A stretch of 64,000 bases of DNA from Lepeophtheirus salmonis (GCF_016086655.4 NC_052136.2:3906001-3970000), one strand, 5' to 3'. Shown: positions 1 to 11,219, counted from the first letter of the stretch. Numbers and translations: made by a program. Notes: generated from the letters alone by a model not told the origin.

Positions 1-164
1 GTACCAGAAATTTCAAAGAAACGTTTGCCGTTACATTAAAATTAAATATATACATTAAAAAAAGTGAGAGTCTATATTACAAACGCTTTTCAGACAATAT
101 TACGCTTGGCACGTTCAGTCATTAATTATCTTGTGTCAAATAAGGAAAAATTCGCCAAATTTTA

Positions 165-880
165 CATTTTTACTTCCTGAAAGGAAAAACGTGTCAAAAT
201 CGACCAAGGAAATTTGTAATGTATATGAGGGCGATACTCTCTCGGACCGTGCTGCTCAACAATATCCAGATAGACCATCATCTTAGCAGTCGTAGCATCG
301 TTTAGCAGCCAAGCATCGATCATAAAACCGTTTTGAACCATTTGCAGAAGGTTGGATACAAAAAGAAACTCGATGTTTGGGTGCCACACGAGCTGATACA
401 AAAAAAATCTAACAGACAGAATTTCCATCTTTGAATTGCTGCTGAATAGAAACAAAATCGATTCATTTCTGAAGTGGATTGGGAATCTTGATGAAAAATG
501 GATGACTTATGCCAATTTCAAGCATCCCAGACCTAGTCCAATCTATAATTAACTTCATCGAAGGGGTTGCTGTATGTTCGGTGGGATAGGCAGGGAATAA
601 TCTGCTATGAGCTGCTTCATTATGGCCTAACCCTCTACTGTAAACAACTCGAACGTTTGAAGCTGGATATCGAAAAGAAGTGGCTAGAATTGAATAAAAG
701 ATCAAACGTGTTTCATCAAGACAACACCAGGAACCACACATCTTTGATGACGTGCTAGAAGCTCCGAGGGCTCAGTAGGGAAGTTCCTATGCATCCAACT
801 TACATTCCAGACCTAGCACTTTGTCTTTTGCCTCTTAAGCTCATTAAAAATAGCTATAGAATACAATTTAAGTTGTGAGT
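165..880 (+). pseudogene. SETMAR/irritans-type mariner transposase pseudogene
   Basis: A broken mariner transposase read across several frames. Around 180-320 lies the end of the helix-turn-helix region. At 325-394 the frame reads TVLNHLQKVGYKKKLDVW followed by VPHEL, the hallmark stretch of SETMAR-like mariners before the catalytic core. At 567-758 comes the middle of the core (LYVRWDRQGIICYELL), ending with VFHQDN (708-725), which carries the second catalytic aspartate, and HTSLMT. The third motif is degenerate: at about 788-830 the frame reads MHPTYIPDLAL, then CLLPL where the family has PSDYHLF, so the third aspartate is lost. Stops and frameshifts lie throughout, so no active protein is possible. 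I see no clear TIRs. Family assignment is by motif order recalled from SETMAR-type proteins. Confidence 0.85.
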
Positions 881-1640
881 CTTAGCTATCAACTACAATA
901 CAAGTTTCAAGTCTTTGATAGTCAGATCAAGTTGAGTGGCAAGCCTTTGCAGAATCAAATTTTGAAGTCTCTATCTATATCCGTAACTAGTACAATTTTA
1001 CTCGAAATGAGCAACTTTTATGTCAAAAAGTAAATAATTGGAAGACTATTTATAATAATACTTAGGATTTTTAGTTTAATCAAAGAGCCCACTTCAACAA
1101 ATAAATTTATTTAGTTAATTTGGTAAGTATAAAGAACACTCAATCTACCTGCATAATACTATTAAATGAACGATATTTCTTGTACCCAATTTTTATGTAA
1201 ATTCCAATCTCTGTTAAGGAGGTCATATTACAAGCAAAACATATACTGTGTTATCTATAATAATTGAACGGATGAGATTTATTGAAAAAAGATTACATAG
1301 ATTTAGTAGATGGTGTGTGTAGAGATTTATATTAATCTCAAAATGTCCCTATGATAAAATAAAAATACCAAAAACGTTTAGAGATTAAACGGCTATACCG
1401 TACTGTTATTATATAATAATCAATGTATTACCCCAAGTATAGAGGACCTATAATACGTCAATGAAGACTTAAATACATACATTAATAAAAAGTTAGATTG
1501 TTAACCTTTGCCATATCGATTAGTTGGGTTTCTGCTATCTCAATATCTATTAGAAAATGTTCGTCCCCTTATCCATTTAATCCATTGTATTAATGTACTT
1601 CCTTACATTCAACTGTAATGTATTTTGTTTAAACAATAAA
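881..1640. other. AT-rich stretch, nothing recognised
   Basis: No long frame, no motif and no obvious repeat arm seen. It separates two mariner relics and is probably old intergenic or transposon-derived DNA. Confidence 0.5.
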
Positions 1641-1644
1641 CCAT

Positions 1645-2215
1645 TATATGCCCATCCTTAGATGTACAGCAGTTTACGAAAAGATTTGTGAACTTAGATT
1701 CTTACAAGAAGATTCAATGTCCACCGTAGTCATAGCTATGATTCACTACAAGTGAACCATAGGCATTAAAATTCAACGGTCAGAACCTTCCCCGGATTGC
1801 CGTTATCCCCAAGGATGTACAGTAGGTTATAAAGACAAAGCTTCCTCCCACTTTCATGGTCTTTGGTAAAATGAGTAGTGAGGGAGACGTTATCCAGGCT
1901 GAACATCTTTTAAACTGGTCTCAGGATCAATATTGAAATTTAACTGGAGGTTTTGCAGACTATAGTGTTCTCCTGGATCAAGGAAGTGGGTATGAACAGG
2001 CCCTGAGTTGAGGAAATGGACAAGTGTCATCGAAGGCATGTGTCTGGTTAGAGGAAAACATATTTGATTAGAAATTGGAAGGACTAGTAGCTCTCTAACT
2101 CGAAAAACGATGGATTATTTTGTCTGAAGCTATTTACAGATATATACCTGCAGACATCCTCCGATCAGCAAGGATATCCACATTAACGTCATCAAGAAAG
2201 AATTCAAGAACAAAG
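1645..2215 (+). pseudogene. Mariner-like transposase relic, tandem unit 1
   Basis: First of two directly repeated ~575 bp units (second at 2255-2837). Matching landmarks in the same order are: a frame containing NLDSYKK against NLDSLKR in unit 2; a shared stretch before GTGAGGGAGAC; GGAGGTTTTGCAGACT in both; a TGGTTA..GAGGAAA block reading WLEEN; and an end reading CATCAAGAAAGAATTCAA. The frame around 1850-2080 (VFGKMSSEGDV, then WLEENIFD) resembles the mariner core from the VMVxGxVxSxGxVMPP region to the helix after the second aspartate. No catalytic triad survives. Many stops. It could be an unrelated decayed element, but the block order favours mariner. Confidence 0.55.
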
Positions 2216-2254
2216 CTATAATGAAGCTCATCAACACCCAATTTCGTAGTCATA

Positions 2255-2837
2255 ATATGGCGGCATCCTTACATGTACATAAATTCACGAAAAGCTATTT
2301 CAACTTAGATTCACTCAAGAGGGATTCAAAATCCACTGTTGGTTTTGCTTTGATTCACTACAAGGGATCCAACGACATTAAAATTCAACAGGCACAACCA
2401 TCACTGGATTTCTGTCTAACCTAAGGATCTACCTAGGGTTATGAAGACGCATCAACCCCCCTCCACTAGAATGGTATTTAGTAGAGTGAGTAGTGAAGGA
2501 CATTTGTTGCTTCCGCACCCTTTGAAACTGGTGTGAGGATCAATAGTGACATTTATATGGAGGTTTTGCAGACTGTGCTCTTCTACTAGATCAAGGAGGT
2601 GGTTATGCTCAGGCCTTAGGTGTAGCAACGGGACACGTATCTAAGATGCCATGTGCCTGGTTAAGGGAGAATGGTTTTGATGGGATGTCAATGATTTGTC
2701 CACCCCTCCCTCTAAATTGACCGTTTATGCAATATTTTACTTGGAGCTATTTAGACCTTCATTTCAACAGACATCCTCACACCAACAAGGCTAGCCTCAT
2801 AAACGTCATCAAGAAAGAATTCAATTACTTTAGGACC
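2255..2837 (+). pseudogene. Mariner-like transposase relic, tandem unit 2
   Basis: Second direct copy of the unit at 1645-2215, about 70 percent alike by eye. Its last part (2768-2837) reads HPHTNKASLINVIKKEF, the mariner segment that follows the third catalytic aspartate (families commonly show HxNxxSLxxxIxxEF). The fragment at 62470-62593, KTNLINRIKKEFQD, is closely similar and may be the same lineage. The open frame at 2221-2424 is only a remnant of this copy, in a frame with no separate meaning. Both units lack the N-terminal helix-turn-helix region. Confidence 0.55.
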
Positions 2838-3950
2838 ACATATATGTAAAAAAAATAATATTTGAAATGAATATCTGTATATTGATAGATTTATGTTATT
2901 TTTAGTAGTGTGTTAAGTCGCTTATAGTTGAGAAGCTACACCTTCTAATTGCTTAAGTCATTCAATTTGTTAGTTAGCTAAATCAATAAACTACATCATA
3001 TGGACATCTATGTTACTGTTCTTATTTATCCTTGTAGTTTCTCAAAATAAGGTCGATTTTTAGAGTAGAATAGTTAGGAAATTTAAAAAAAGAATGAAAT
3101 TAAAACAATCATTTATTGAATGTCTTAAGGATTTTTTTTCATTTGATCTATTTATTTTATGTCATTAATATAATTATGACTAAGAAAGTTATTTTATCTT
3201 CTGACGTTATAAATTGCATCATAATTGATTTTTACAACATAAATGGACAAATTTCTATTAAGTCATGATGAAAATTCGTCAAGTGGCTTTAAGAATTTAA
3301 TACAACTTAACACCTGCCTTGAATACTAATTGATGTCAATGATAAACAGTGATATTTGCATTAAATCGAAGTAATATGCATTAAAAGTCCTTATAAAAGG
3401 TTTAGACTTATACCATTATTATTATGTTTTGATGGATAAGGGATATGAAAAGTATGAAAATAGAATAAAATTTTATTGTTAATTTTTATTTATAATATGA
3501 GAGTAAGATAGTACAACATAGATAATATGCAATAACATATCTTGTAGTGCCTACTAAGTATTAAGCCCTCGTATATATATATATATAAAAGTAGGAATTG
3601 GAGAGAAATTTTTTGAATAGACAGTAATTTTTAAGTCCTTATATTTGATGAGTTTGATAAATAATAGTTCACTAATTTTCTTTAATATTAATGAATAAAT
3701 GTTTTTTATTCCTTAACTACTCGATTGTTTATACCCCCAAAATGGTTGTCATTAACAATTCTGTGTCAAAATACAGATGCTCGATAGAAATAAAGAAAAA
3801 TGTTGAGCAAAAAAAAACGGAATGCATATTTAAAGTATGTATAGATTAACTATTACTAGATATGTAAAAAGTATGACTCTATACTAGGATGATACTTTTG
3901 TAGTAGGAACCTGATTGGTATTTTTTTTTTAATTTTCCAATGCTTTCATC
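2838..3950. other. AT-rich intergenic stretch
   Basis: No gene seen. Contains a short (TA)n run near 3573-3590 and homopolymer T tracts. No arms of an element recognised. Confidence 0.5.
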
Positions 3951-3954
3951 ATTT

Positions 3955-4190
3955 GTTTTATTCTTGAAGAGGTTTATCTAATTATAAAGTAATTAATAGT
4001 ATGTGGAAAGTGAACAGTAACACTGAGGATTTGTCGAAATATTACAAGTGTAATTCATTTTCTGACTTGGAGTAGAATTAGTAATTTAAATTTGGGTAAT
4101 TTCTGGCAATGTCCTTCCCATATACAGAGTGGGATTTATGTTTATTACCTTCCAGACCAATCATCTTTAAAGAGCCATATTAGATCACTC
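3955..4190 (+). repeat. Dispersed repeat R1, partial copy
   Basis: Shares ordered blocks with copies at 5098-5400 and 59085-59480: TAACACTGAGGATTTG, then TACAAGTGTAA, then GAGTAGAATT, then GGGATTTATGTTTATT. R1 is non-coding, of a few hundred bases, and occurs in both orientations in this window. Its class (MITE, SINE or piece of a larger element) is not known to me. Confidence 0.6.
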
Positions 4191-4254
4191 CAACAAAATT
4201 ATCAGAGTCTCAGAGTGATTTAGCATTTTTTGATCTAAATACAACACCATACTA

Positions 4255-4728
4255 CCGAGTGGTCCATTAAAATCGGAACATGAACTACTTCAATAATTAA
4301 TGAAGGTTGAGTGACTGAAATTAATTCATATTTCGATTTATTAAAGCGTAAACAATAAGTTACTAAACAATACAAACCTGAGCTTTCTAGCTTAGATACA
4401 AGACACTAATGCCAATCCCTTCGACTATACCTTTTGTGAGTATATCGAGAGAAAGACCTGCAGTGGCTGACATTCAAACACGGATGCTCTTAAAGCCCCT
4501 GTCAGCTAGCACTGGGACGCTAAATCAATGGATAACTTTGGCAGCGGGTTTCAGGCCTTCCACCACCGCCTGGAAGCCATCATTGTCGCTTAGGGCAGCT
4601 ACATTAATAATTCAGACACACATTTATTTAAAGTTTAAATATGGTTGAAATTCTATTGTTAATTCATAAATTATATTTTGTCAAAGTTTAAAATTCAAAG
4701 TTTGCATATTTTAATGGACCACTCAGGC
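4255..4728 (+). mobile_element. Mariner family alpha, copy A (deletion derivative)
   Basis: Preceded by TA at 4253-4254. The left end is CCGAGTGGTCCATTAAAATC; the right end carries its inverse (TTTTAATGGACCACTCAGG). Between them the 5' untranslated part (with GAGCTTTCTAGCT) runs directly into the coding end of a mariner transposase: around 4405-4600 shifting frames give a degraded DYFFW-type third aspartate region and then HHRLEAII, the usual C-terminus before GGYIN. Almost the whole transposase, including the helix-turn-helix and the first two aspartates, is missing, leaving ~475 bp of an element normally near 1.3 kb. The 79-codon frame at 4409 is a wrong frame of this relic. Same family as the elements at 11220, 45821, 50715, 52097 and 61500. 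Confidence 0.85.
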
Positions 4729-5097
4729 AATATCATGGGTAGAATTGTAAATTTTAAAAGTTTTTTTTGGTTTTCCAGAGCTGTTATCATTAATATTTCC
4801 GAACATATACATATAAAGTAACCAAGGATTTTTGTGGGGAAGTCCCCCTTGGACTAGAGTTATTATTGATGATCTACAACGAAGCCATTCCTGACTATGT
4901 CCTAACTAGATATGGACTGGGTTTTTATTTATTTCTTTAATGTATTAGCGGATCACTACTAATTTCATGAAACGTTAGGACAGTGCAGATCCTCCACTTG
5001 TCAACATGCTTTAAATTCTCACAATTATCATGTCGTTACTCGTCGTATTCTGTTTTTACATAACAGCAGGTCAAAATTTAATACAGCTCTACATTCT

Positions 5098-5400
5098 TAA
5101 ACTAATTATTCTTATAATTATTAAAACCGAACATCTAGGAATAAAGTAACCACTAGTCGGTGAAAAACGAAGAATAACACTGAGCATTTGATTTTAAGGG
5201 CTTGTTAAACTAACTCGCAGTAGAATTAAAGATCAAGAAGGGGGTTAGAGAGTGGGATTTCTGTTTTACTTCCTTCCTCATAGATGCTTGCAGCTGATCT
5301 AATAAAACGTGATGACGGCTACGCTGCTCTCCTCTATAACATTCTTCAAATTTTCAGCAATCCTATGTTAATTTCGTTTCTTCTTTTTTTAGTATAGTGG
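5098..5400 (+). repeat. Dispersed repeat R1
   Basis: Blocks in order: ATAAAGTAACCA (with a partial second start at 4790-4830), AATAACACTGAG, AGTAGAATTAAAGATC, GAGTGGGATTTCTGTTTTAC, CAGCTGATCTAATAAAACG, CTGCTCTCCT, then ATTCTTCAAATTTT. The same blocks recur at 45455-45690, 52740-52925 and 57985-58120 on this strand and inverted at 57160-57450, 59085-59480 and 61320-61495. Confidence 0.7.
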
Positions 5401-5870
5401 CTGATCATATTTCCTGCAACTCTAACGATGAACACCTGGACCCTCAGTGTAACTAAGAAAAGACAAAATTGTTTTTCTTATTTTACAAATAAATAACATG
5501 CGAGATGGTGAATGTATACTAATAATTATAAATAATTGTCAAGTACATTTTTAAATCAATTATGTTCAAGATAGTTGAACTTTAAAAGAATCGTAGATAA
5601 AGACAATTTAATAACATTCATTACAAAGAAATTACAAAATATGCACCAAGTAAGAAATATTAGATATGTGGTGTTTCAACACAAAAACATTCTTAAAGAA
5701 AAGGTCTAATTATCAATATATGTGTTTTCCTTCATAAATAAGATATAAATGTATCATTATTTAATTGATATTATACCTGCTCAATTATGGGCTTCATATC
5801 ATAACTTATAGGATGGGTTTAGATACCTAGGAACATTAACCATAGACTGAAGCCTTCATTTGATATATAC
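5401..5870. other. AT-rich stretch, nothing recognised
   Basis: No gene or clear repeat seen. Confidence 0.4.
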
Positions 5871-5874
5871 GACT

Positions 5875-6260
5875 TTATTTGGTTCTGATATGGCATTTCA
5901 AATAGAAATCATTTGATAGTTGGATTGAAATCAACTTCATCCAAAAGTAATTTTTAATATAATTATACATAATAATATCAGGATTTTTTTTCTCCAAATG
6001 TACGCTTTCTGCAGAACCATGATCTCCAAGCCTGAAGGCCTTGCATACCATAATGACGTAGTCATTATGGTGTGCAATAATGTACAATATAAAATATCCC
6101 CTAAGAATCCCAGGCCTTGAAACTATGTCTGAAGACCTTCCACAATATAATGACGTAGTCATCGGACATATCAGCCCACTCTTTCTCAATAAAGGCCTTC
6201 AGGGAATCAATATTGCAGTTGGGAGACATTGCAGGCCTTGATCTCTACGATGCCCATATT
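5875..6260 (-). pseudogene. C-terminal relic of a mariner transposase
   Basis: Reading leftwards from about 6210, one frame gives LKAFIEKEWADMSDDYV, then a decayed WKVFRH block, the mariner C-terminal helices. After a stop a second block reads DYVIMVCKAF and then VHLEKKNPD, which resembles the true end of the protein (a glycine-rich turn followed by xHIEKK). So the DYV..CKAFR motif appears twice in 130 bases, and a near-perfect palindrome (6041-6077) lies in the inner one. The 104-codon frame ending at 5875 covers only this tail. Upstream catalytic parts are absent, probably replaced by the hAT-like element that starts near 6318. Confidence 0.65.
6041..6077. repeat. Near-perfect palindrome
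   Basis: Two 17-base arms around a GTA spacer: TTGCATACCATAATGAC and GTCATTATGGTGTGCAA, one mismatch. A partial extra copy of the core (ATAATGACGTAGTCAT) stands at about 6151-6166. It sits inside a transposase relic and could form a hairpin. Confidence 0.85.
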
Positions 6261-6317
6261 TCATGGTCCAATTACATGCAGTCAAGTAATGCGGACCACC
6301 AATTTGGAGGTCAGATA

Positions 6318-6597
6318 TCCGTGAGATTCCAGAATTATATATTTGGGGGGGGGGGCGAAGGCTAGGTTCTTGGAATTTTTATTTTAAAACTCCAAAAAAA
6401 TTTCAAAATCCAAAGCTATTCTGAAAACATTAAATTTTTTTGAAATAATTCAAAAATTAAATTTCTTAAATCTTAAACTCACAGAAAATTAAAACTTTTG
6501 ACAACAAATTTTATTAAATTTTTTTGTAGGAAGCAAAAAATATTTAATTGGGTTGGGGCAACAGACCCACCACCCCCTCCCTGCTGACCCCCTGGAA
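6318..6597. mobile_element. hAT-like non-autonomous element, short copy
   Basis: Begins with a G-run after ATTATATATTTGGGG and ends near CTGCTGACCCCCTGG, the same kind of end as the element at 41875-42375. The inside is A/T filler of the form AAAAATTTCAAAATCCAAAGC. No TSD could be defined. Belongs with the elements at 37674, 38236, 41875, 57545 and 58455. Confidence 0.55.
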
Positions 6598-6949
6598 TTT
6601 CTTTGCACAAAATTGATTTTTATTTCCTTATGGCAAGGTTTTGAGTCTTATTGCCAACAGTAATACACTTCAGGTTTGTTGGAATCCAGCATGGACACCT
6701 CTTTTATCAACTCATCACGGAGTTATGGACGCAGAGAAGATTTTCAATATATTCCTGTTTGCCTCCGTAGTGGTTGTTTGTTGATGTATCACAATCAATA
6801 ATACAGTGAACGAAAGCTGATGAATTTTGAAATCATTTTTTTCAATTAGAATGTGCACTCGGTAGAGGGCAAAACCTCCACCTTAAAAACAAATTGAGTC
6901 ATGTATCTCAACTTTTTCCAATGTTTTGATCGATTATGCAATTTTTTTT

Positions 6950-7080
6950 TTTTTTTTACGGTTTGTCTTACCTTGACCTCTAAAAATTGTTTAAATGTCC
7001 TCCTACTGTGGTCATATATAATCTTTGAACCAAGTTTGATTCAAATAAATCGGTAACTTTTGCTGTAACCCTTGTGACTA
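6950..7080 (+). repeat. GACCTCT ~100 bp repeat, single monomer
   Basis: Carries the ordered blocks CCTTGACCTCTAAAA, GTCCTCCTACTG, CATATATAATCTT, AAGTTTGATTCAAATAAATCG and TTTTGCTGTAACCCT. The same order defines monomers at 9545-9835, 10940-11195 and 50405-50535. Confidence 0.6.
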
Positions 7081-7084
7081 ACTA

Positions 7085-7940
7085 ATTAACCTACAAATGA
7101 ACAACTTTGTTGGGGGAGGAATTAACTAAACATCGATTCCAAGTAATAATGACCCAATGTAGCTATAATTAGCATGGTAACATTTGCTTACGCAATCTCC
7201 AACGGTCTTTAAATGCAATTTGGAGCACGTCGGAATGATTTATCTAAATAATTTATGAATGTAATAAGATCATTAGATTCAAAATACAATCATAATCCAG
7301 GGTCACTATTGAGAATAATCATCCCAGCTTGTTTTAATGTTGACGAGTGACACAGAGATATATTTTATTAGTTGGTATTTAGCAATAGATATAATAAGTA
7401 AATTTAATTATAATCATATCAAAGAGCGTGCATGTCAACAAGTTTCATGAAATAACATTTACATTAATTACGTTACATTAGATATTTTAGCAATTTATAA
7501 ATATCATATATAGGGGAGACCAGAGACCATTTTGGAAGGTTTTTCTGCAAGATTTACTCTTATGTATTTGGTTTGACGATGGCACGTCAAAATTTAAAAT
7601 AGAATGCTTAAAGGTATTTGCTTTTCTATAAATTTATTTAAAAATCTCTAATGTTCATTTGTTCTTCCACAAATTTCATTTGAATATGAGATGTCAAATG
7701 TAGCAGCCTATTTTATACCTCAAAAACAGTTTTTATCCATAATCTAATCAAAAAGCTGACCAAAGTTATTCATTTATTTCATAATCATCCGCATAAGATT
7801 GCAATATAAATTTTGTAGAGGAAAACGAGGCTTTGTAAATGTCACAAACGTCCCTAAAATGAGATAACAATGACAATGAAAAACCCCTGATTTTTACCCC
7901 TTTGCGAAATAGGAGGAGGGACTCGTAACCTTGCCATGAC
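7085..7940. other. AT-rich stretch, nothing recognised
   Basis: No coding frame of interest and no element end recognised. Confidence 0.4.
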
Positions 7941-8243
7941 TTGCAACCAAACCAAACACCATCACTGAATCAGGGTGATTCGTCTTTATGCCTTATTGAC
8001 TACCAACCTGATGTGTACCACCTGGTCCATCTCAAAGAGCTTCTTATCATTTCTCAACACCGCTCTCTTCCTCTGTTGTCCTCATTCCTCATAAACAACT
8101 CCTCCAGCTTCTCGCACTTTCAATCCTCTTCTCCTGAGCCATCTACTGGAAAAGGCGTCGGGACAGGCGTCTACAAGCTACTGGATATTGTAAATAGGCT
8201 GCTTCCTCGCCATTTACTTGAATTTTCTTATTTTGTCTTATGA
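7941..8243 (+). CDS. Unassigned 100-codon open frame
   Basis: One of the longest uninterrupted frames in the window and richer in G+C than its surroundings. It begins MQPNQTPSLNQ, contains SSLCLIDYQPDVYHL and a serine-rich stretch (SSFSHFQSSSPEPST), and ends LLEFSYFVL. The LIDYQ stretch recalls the start of isochorismatase-like domains, but no further catalytic residue follows, so I do not assign that family. There are no visible splice sites that I would trust and no partner gene. It may be an exon, a piece of an unrecognised transposon, or chance. Confidence 0.15.
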   Translation: MQPNQTPSLNQGDSSLCLIDYQPDVYHLVHLKELLIISQHRSLPLLSSFLINNSSSFSHFQSSSPEPSTGKGVGTGVYKLLDIVNRLLPRHLLEFSYFVL

Positions 8244-8249
8244 ATACTC

Positions 8250-9095
8250 TTCACGTGGTACCCAAGAATACTTGGTGACCTTTGAGTAGTCATTAGTCTT
8301 GTGAAAGGCTTTGCTGACTGCACAACTGGCCTAGACTTTGGACTTGTTGCTCTTGGAAGTCACAGGCACTATACTGAAAATAGCCAATATCACTAAAATG
8401 CTTGCCACGTGCGTAAATTTGTTCATAGAGAGGCTGGCTAGACTTATTTGAAAGCTGATATTTTTTTATTTAATTAAATTATACTTGAATATGTATAAAA
8501 TTTGGATTGTGGTGACCAGAGACCGGCCAAGGAGGACTTTTTGTTGTCGAATTTGATTTGGCCTAGCTCAGTAATGTTATGTCGCGGTACAAAAAAGTTT
8601 GTTTGTTTTTTTGTAGAGTAATTTCAGTCAATTGTTTATGTTGGAGGCATCGTAATTTTACATTGAATACTTCCTGAAGAAGTATAAATTGTTGCAGAAT
8701 CGGAATTATAGTGGACTTAGTAATAAATTACAAAAAAATTAATATTAATATTATTATTTTTTATTTACAATAATTTGCAATATATAATATTATGGTCATG
8801 CATATTTTGTGGTTGTAACTTTTTGGATATGTTAGGAAAATGTGCATGTTGCAAGTGACCCCGATCTCCCCTACTTAATATGTATAGATAAATTAGAATT
8901 ATGTATTTAAAAAATTAGAATTAATGTAATAAAGAAATGCATTCAATCAGGTTATTTTTAAAAGCATTTATTTTAGCCCTTAGGGAAATAGCTTCATTTT
9001 CTTTTAGTAAAAGGTTTTTTTAAGAGGGATGGGATAGTTTTATCTATGTTAGGGAGAGAGGCTGATGAGGAGGAACAAATTCTTAAATTTTGATG
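8250..9095. other. Intergenic stretch
   Basis: Somewhat G+C richer up to 8360, then AT-rich. No feature supported. Confidence 0.4.
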
Positions 9096-9099
9096 GATA

Positions 9100-9560
9100 G
9101 TGAATAACCTTTTTTCGCTCTATTTTGTCAATAAAATTAACATAGAAAGGAGTGTCCAATTTAGATCAAATATGCATTTTTTGTTGGACAACTTTTCTCC
9201 ATTTGGAAGGGAATATCATAAGCCCACGATTGGAAAAGTCTTTGTCCCTATTCGTAAAAAAACTAGATCACCGTATTTTACAAGCCTCTCTTGAGGCTAT
9301 TTTTGTACTATGAAGAAAATCTTGCGAATGCTTGAAAAGGTGATAATCACTTGGTCCCGGGTCTGGACTCTACGGCGAGTGCAATAGCACATCCCATCCA
9401 AACTCTCGGAGCTTCTATCGCTTCATTTAAAGATGTGTTTGCAATAGAGTTGTCTTGATGGAATACAACATTCTTACTATCAGCCAATTCTCGCCACTTC
9501 TGGTAGGTTGGCTGCTTCAGTTGTTCAAAAGTTATGATTGATGATGCGTTTTTAACCTCT
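9100..9560 (-). pseudogene. SETMAR/irritans-type mariner, C-terminal half
   Basis: Read leftwards. VVFHQDNSIANTSL (about 9440-9480) holds the second catalytic aspartate. After a frameshift SPDPGPSDYHLFKHSQDFL (about 9315-9375) holds the third; both aspartates survive. Near 9190-9230 IFPSKWRKVVQQ matches the closing motif of the family (PxRWQKVVEQNGxY), so the 3' end of the gene is near 9180. Frameshifts and stops separate the blocks, and the N-terminal half is gone. It is the same broad subfamily as the relic at 165-880. The 64-codon frame at 9100-9294 is an antisense shadow. Confidence 0.8.
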
Positions 9561-9835
9561 CAAATTTTAATGACCTCTTTCCCTTAACATATATAATCTT
9601 CCTGTAAAGTTTCAACCAATATCGATTTGTAACTATTTAGTTTTTTTTAACCTGACCTCTCCAAATTTAATGGTCACTTACTATTAACATATAAGCTTTT
9701 CCTACAAAGTTTCCCCAAAATCGATTTGAAACGTTTGCTGTAATCCTCCTATAAATTGTATGAACTTGATCTCTAAAATTTTAATGCCTCTTACTGTCAA
9801 CATATACCGGCCTCAATCTTTACTCATACCCCTTA
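9545..9835 (+). repeat. GACCTCT repeat, three tandem monomers
   Basis: Three successive ~100 bp units: AACCTCTCAAATTTTAATGA at 9560, GACCTCTCCAAATTTAATGG near 9654 and a CTCTAAAATTTTAATGCC unit near 9770. Each of the first two is followed by an AACATATA block, AAAGTTTC and AATCGATTTG; the last is cut short. It abuts the SETMAR-type relic. Confidence 0.7.
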
Positions 9836-9989
9836 CTCAAACTTTGAGAGTTTAGGAGTCATTTTTTTCAATTTTCCCATGAGCAATGTTGTAGAACATA
9901 TGATTAGCTATCGATTGCTAAGAAAAAAACATTTTTCTAGTCCCAAGGTCATATGGGAGCAAGACGATTTACAAGACTCCATACCGTTG

Positions 9990-10726
9990 AATGTCGTCGG
10001 ACAGAACCTCAGACACTCTCCAGGAGAAGGCAAGAACCCCTCAGTGTGTCAATCGCCTGGAGTTGACCTTAAAAAAAAGCAAAATTCCTCAAATGCTCAC
10101 ATGGCCAGGAAGATGAATAAGTCCCCATCAGCGGTATCGTGGGTTCTAAAAAAGGGAAAAAGAAAGTCTCAGCTGCATATTTTGTTATCTTTAGTTTTGA
10201 CCCATCTACAATAGGCAGATTGATCGAGTTGTAACATTTAGGAATGTAACACCCTGCTTCCCAGATGAAGTAAGGCCTGATTACATCCAACTGGAAGGTT
10301 ATGAACCCTACGTGGCTCCCTTTAGGATACAGACACAAAGTTGATCAGTACGTCGAAATTCTGGTCACCAAAGTTCTCCCATGTATAAAAGCCATTTTTG
10401 GCAATTTTCCCTGTGTGTTCTAACAAGACGGAGCACCTGCCCACACTGTAAAGAAAACTCAATCGAGGCTCCAGATTAACATGCATTTTTGGGTGATGGA
10501 CTTCTAGCCACCTCAGAGCCCATATCTCAACCTCTCAGACTAATCCATCGAGGTGCACGTGTAGTCCAAGTCCTGCAGTAGACGCCACAACAGCATTTGC
10601 GTAATAAAGACCTCTGTCAACAAGGCACTCGCCTCCATCAGCGCCGAGTACATCCAGAAGGTATCCAATAGCTTCCGCCATCACCCTGAGAGCACCATAA
10701 ATTCTAATAACAGGTATATTGACTAA
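9990..10726 (+). pseudogene. Mariner transposase pseudogene (D34D lineage)
   Basis: The order of motifs follows a complete mariner. A helix-turn-helix stretch reads MARKMNKSPSAVSWVLKK (about 10100-10155). The first-aspartate region is reduced to FDPST (10194-10208). After frameshifts YVEILVTKVLPCIKAIFGNF leads to QDGAPAHTVKKTQ at 10424-10462, with the second aspartate intact. The third motif reads PPQSPYLNLSD (10511-10540), where the family has PDLNPLDYS. Then NSICVIKTSVNKALASISAE, YIQKVSNSFRHH and a terminal RYID with stop at 10724-10726. A segment between the first aspartate and the YVE stretch is shortened. Several stops make it inactive. Confidence 0.85.
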
Positions 10727-10939
10727 AACGTGTTCCTTGGACTTCAATTAATAATTAATAGTTAACAAACCTTTTTCCTAATTCACACAGGATGCTGCTA
10801 TGTACTTCAATACTTTGTTAAAATTCGTAAATAATAACGCTTGCCCCGGTATAATAAATAACCTCACTACAATGTCTTAACACAATCCGTGTTTAACTTT
10901 TTATGTTATTCAGCTAACAAATAGGCATACAAATGAACT

Positions 10940-11195
10940 TGACCTCTTGGAGGAGCTTAACCTTTGAACTCGACCTCTCAAAATGTAATGGTCTCTGACC
11001 GTTAATATATATAATATGCCTAGAAAGTTTAACTAAAATCAGTTTTTAACTCATTTAATAATCCTGCTTAAAGCAGAAAAATCGATTACTTTAACCTTTG
11101 ACCTTGATCTCTAACTTTTAAAATAAATAATTTTCCTAAAAAATTTAACTAAAATCGATTTATACCTTTTCCGTAATCCTCCTCGCAGAAAGATG
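10940..11195 (+). repeat. GACCTCT repeat, two monomers
   Basis: Units at about 10968-11055 and 11092-11190. Both contain a TTTGAxCTxGAxCTCT start, AGTTTAACTAAAATC or AATTTAACTAAAATCGATTT, and an AATCCTCC-type end. They lie directly before mariner copy B. Confidence 0.65.
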
Positions 11196-11219
11196 TAGAC
11201 ATCTTCCTTGGCTAATGTA

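Noticed and set aside
7964..8030. Possible isochorismatase-like start (LIDYQ)
   Set aside because: Only one short phrase matches; no other catalytic residues of that fold follow.
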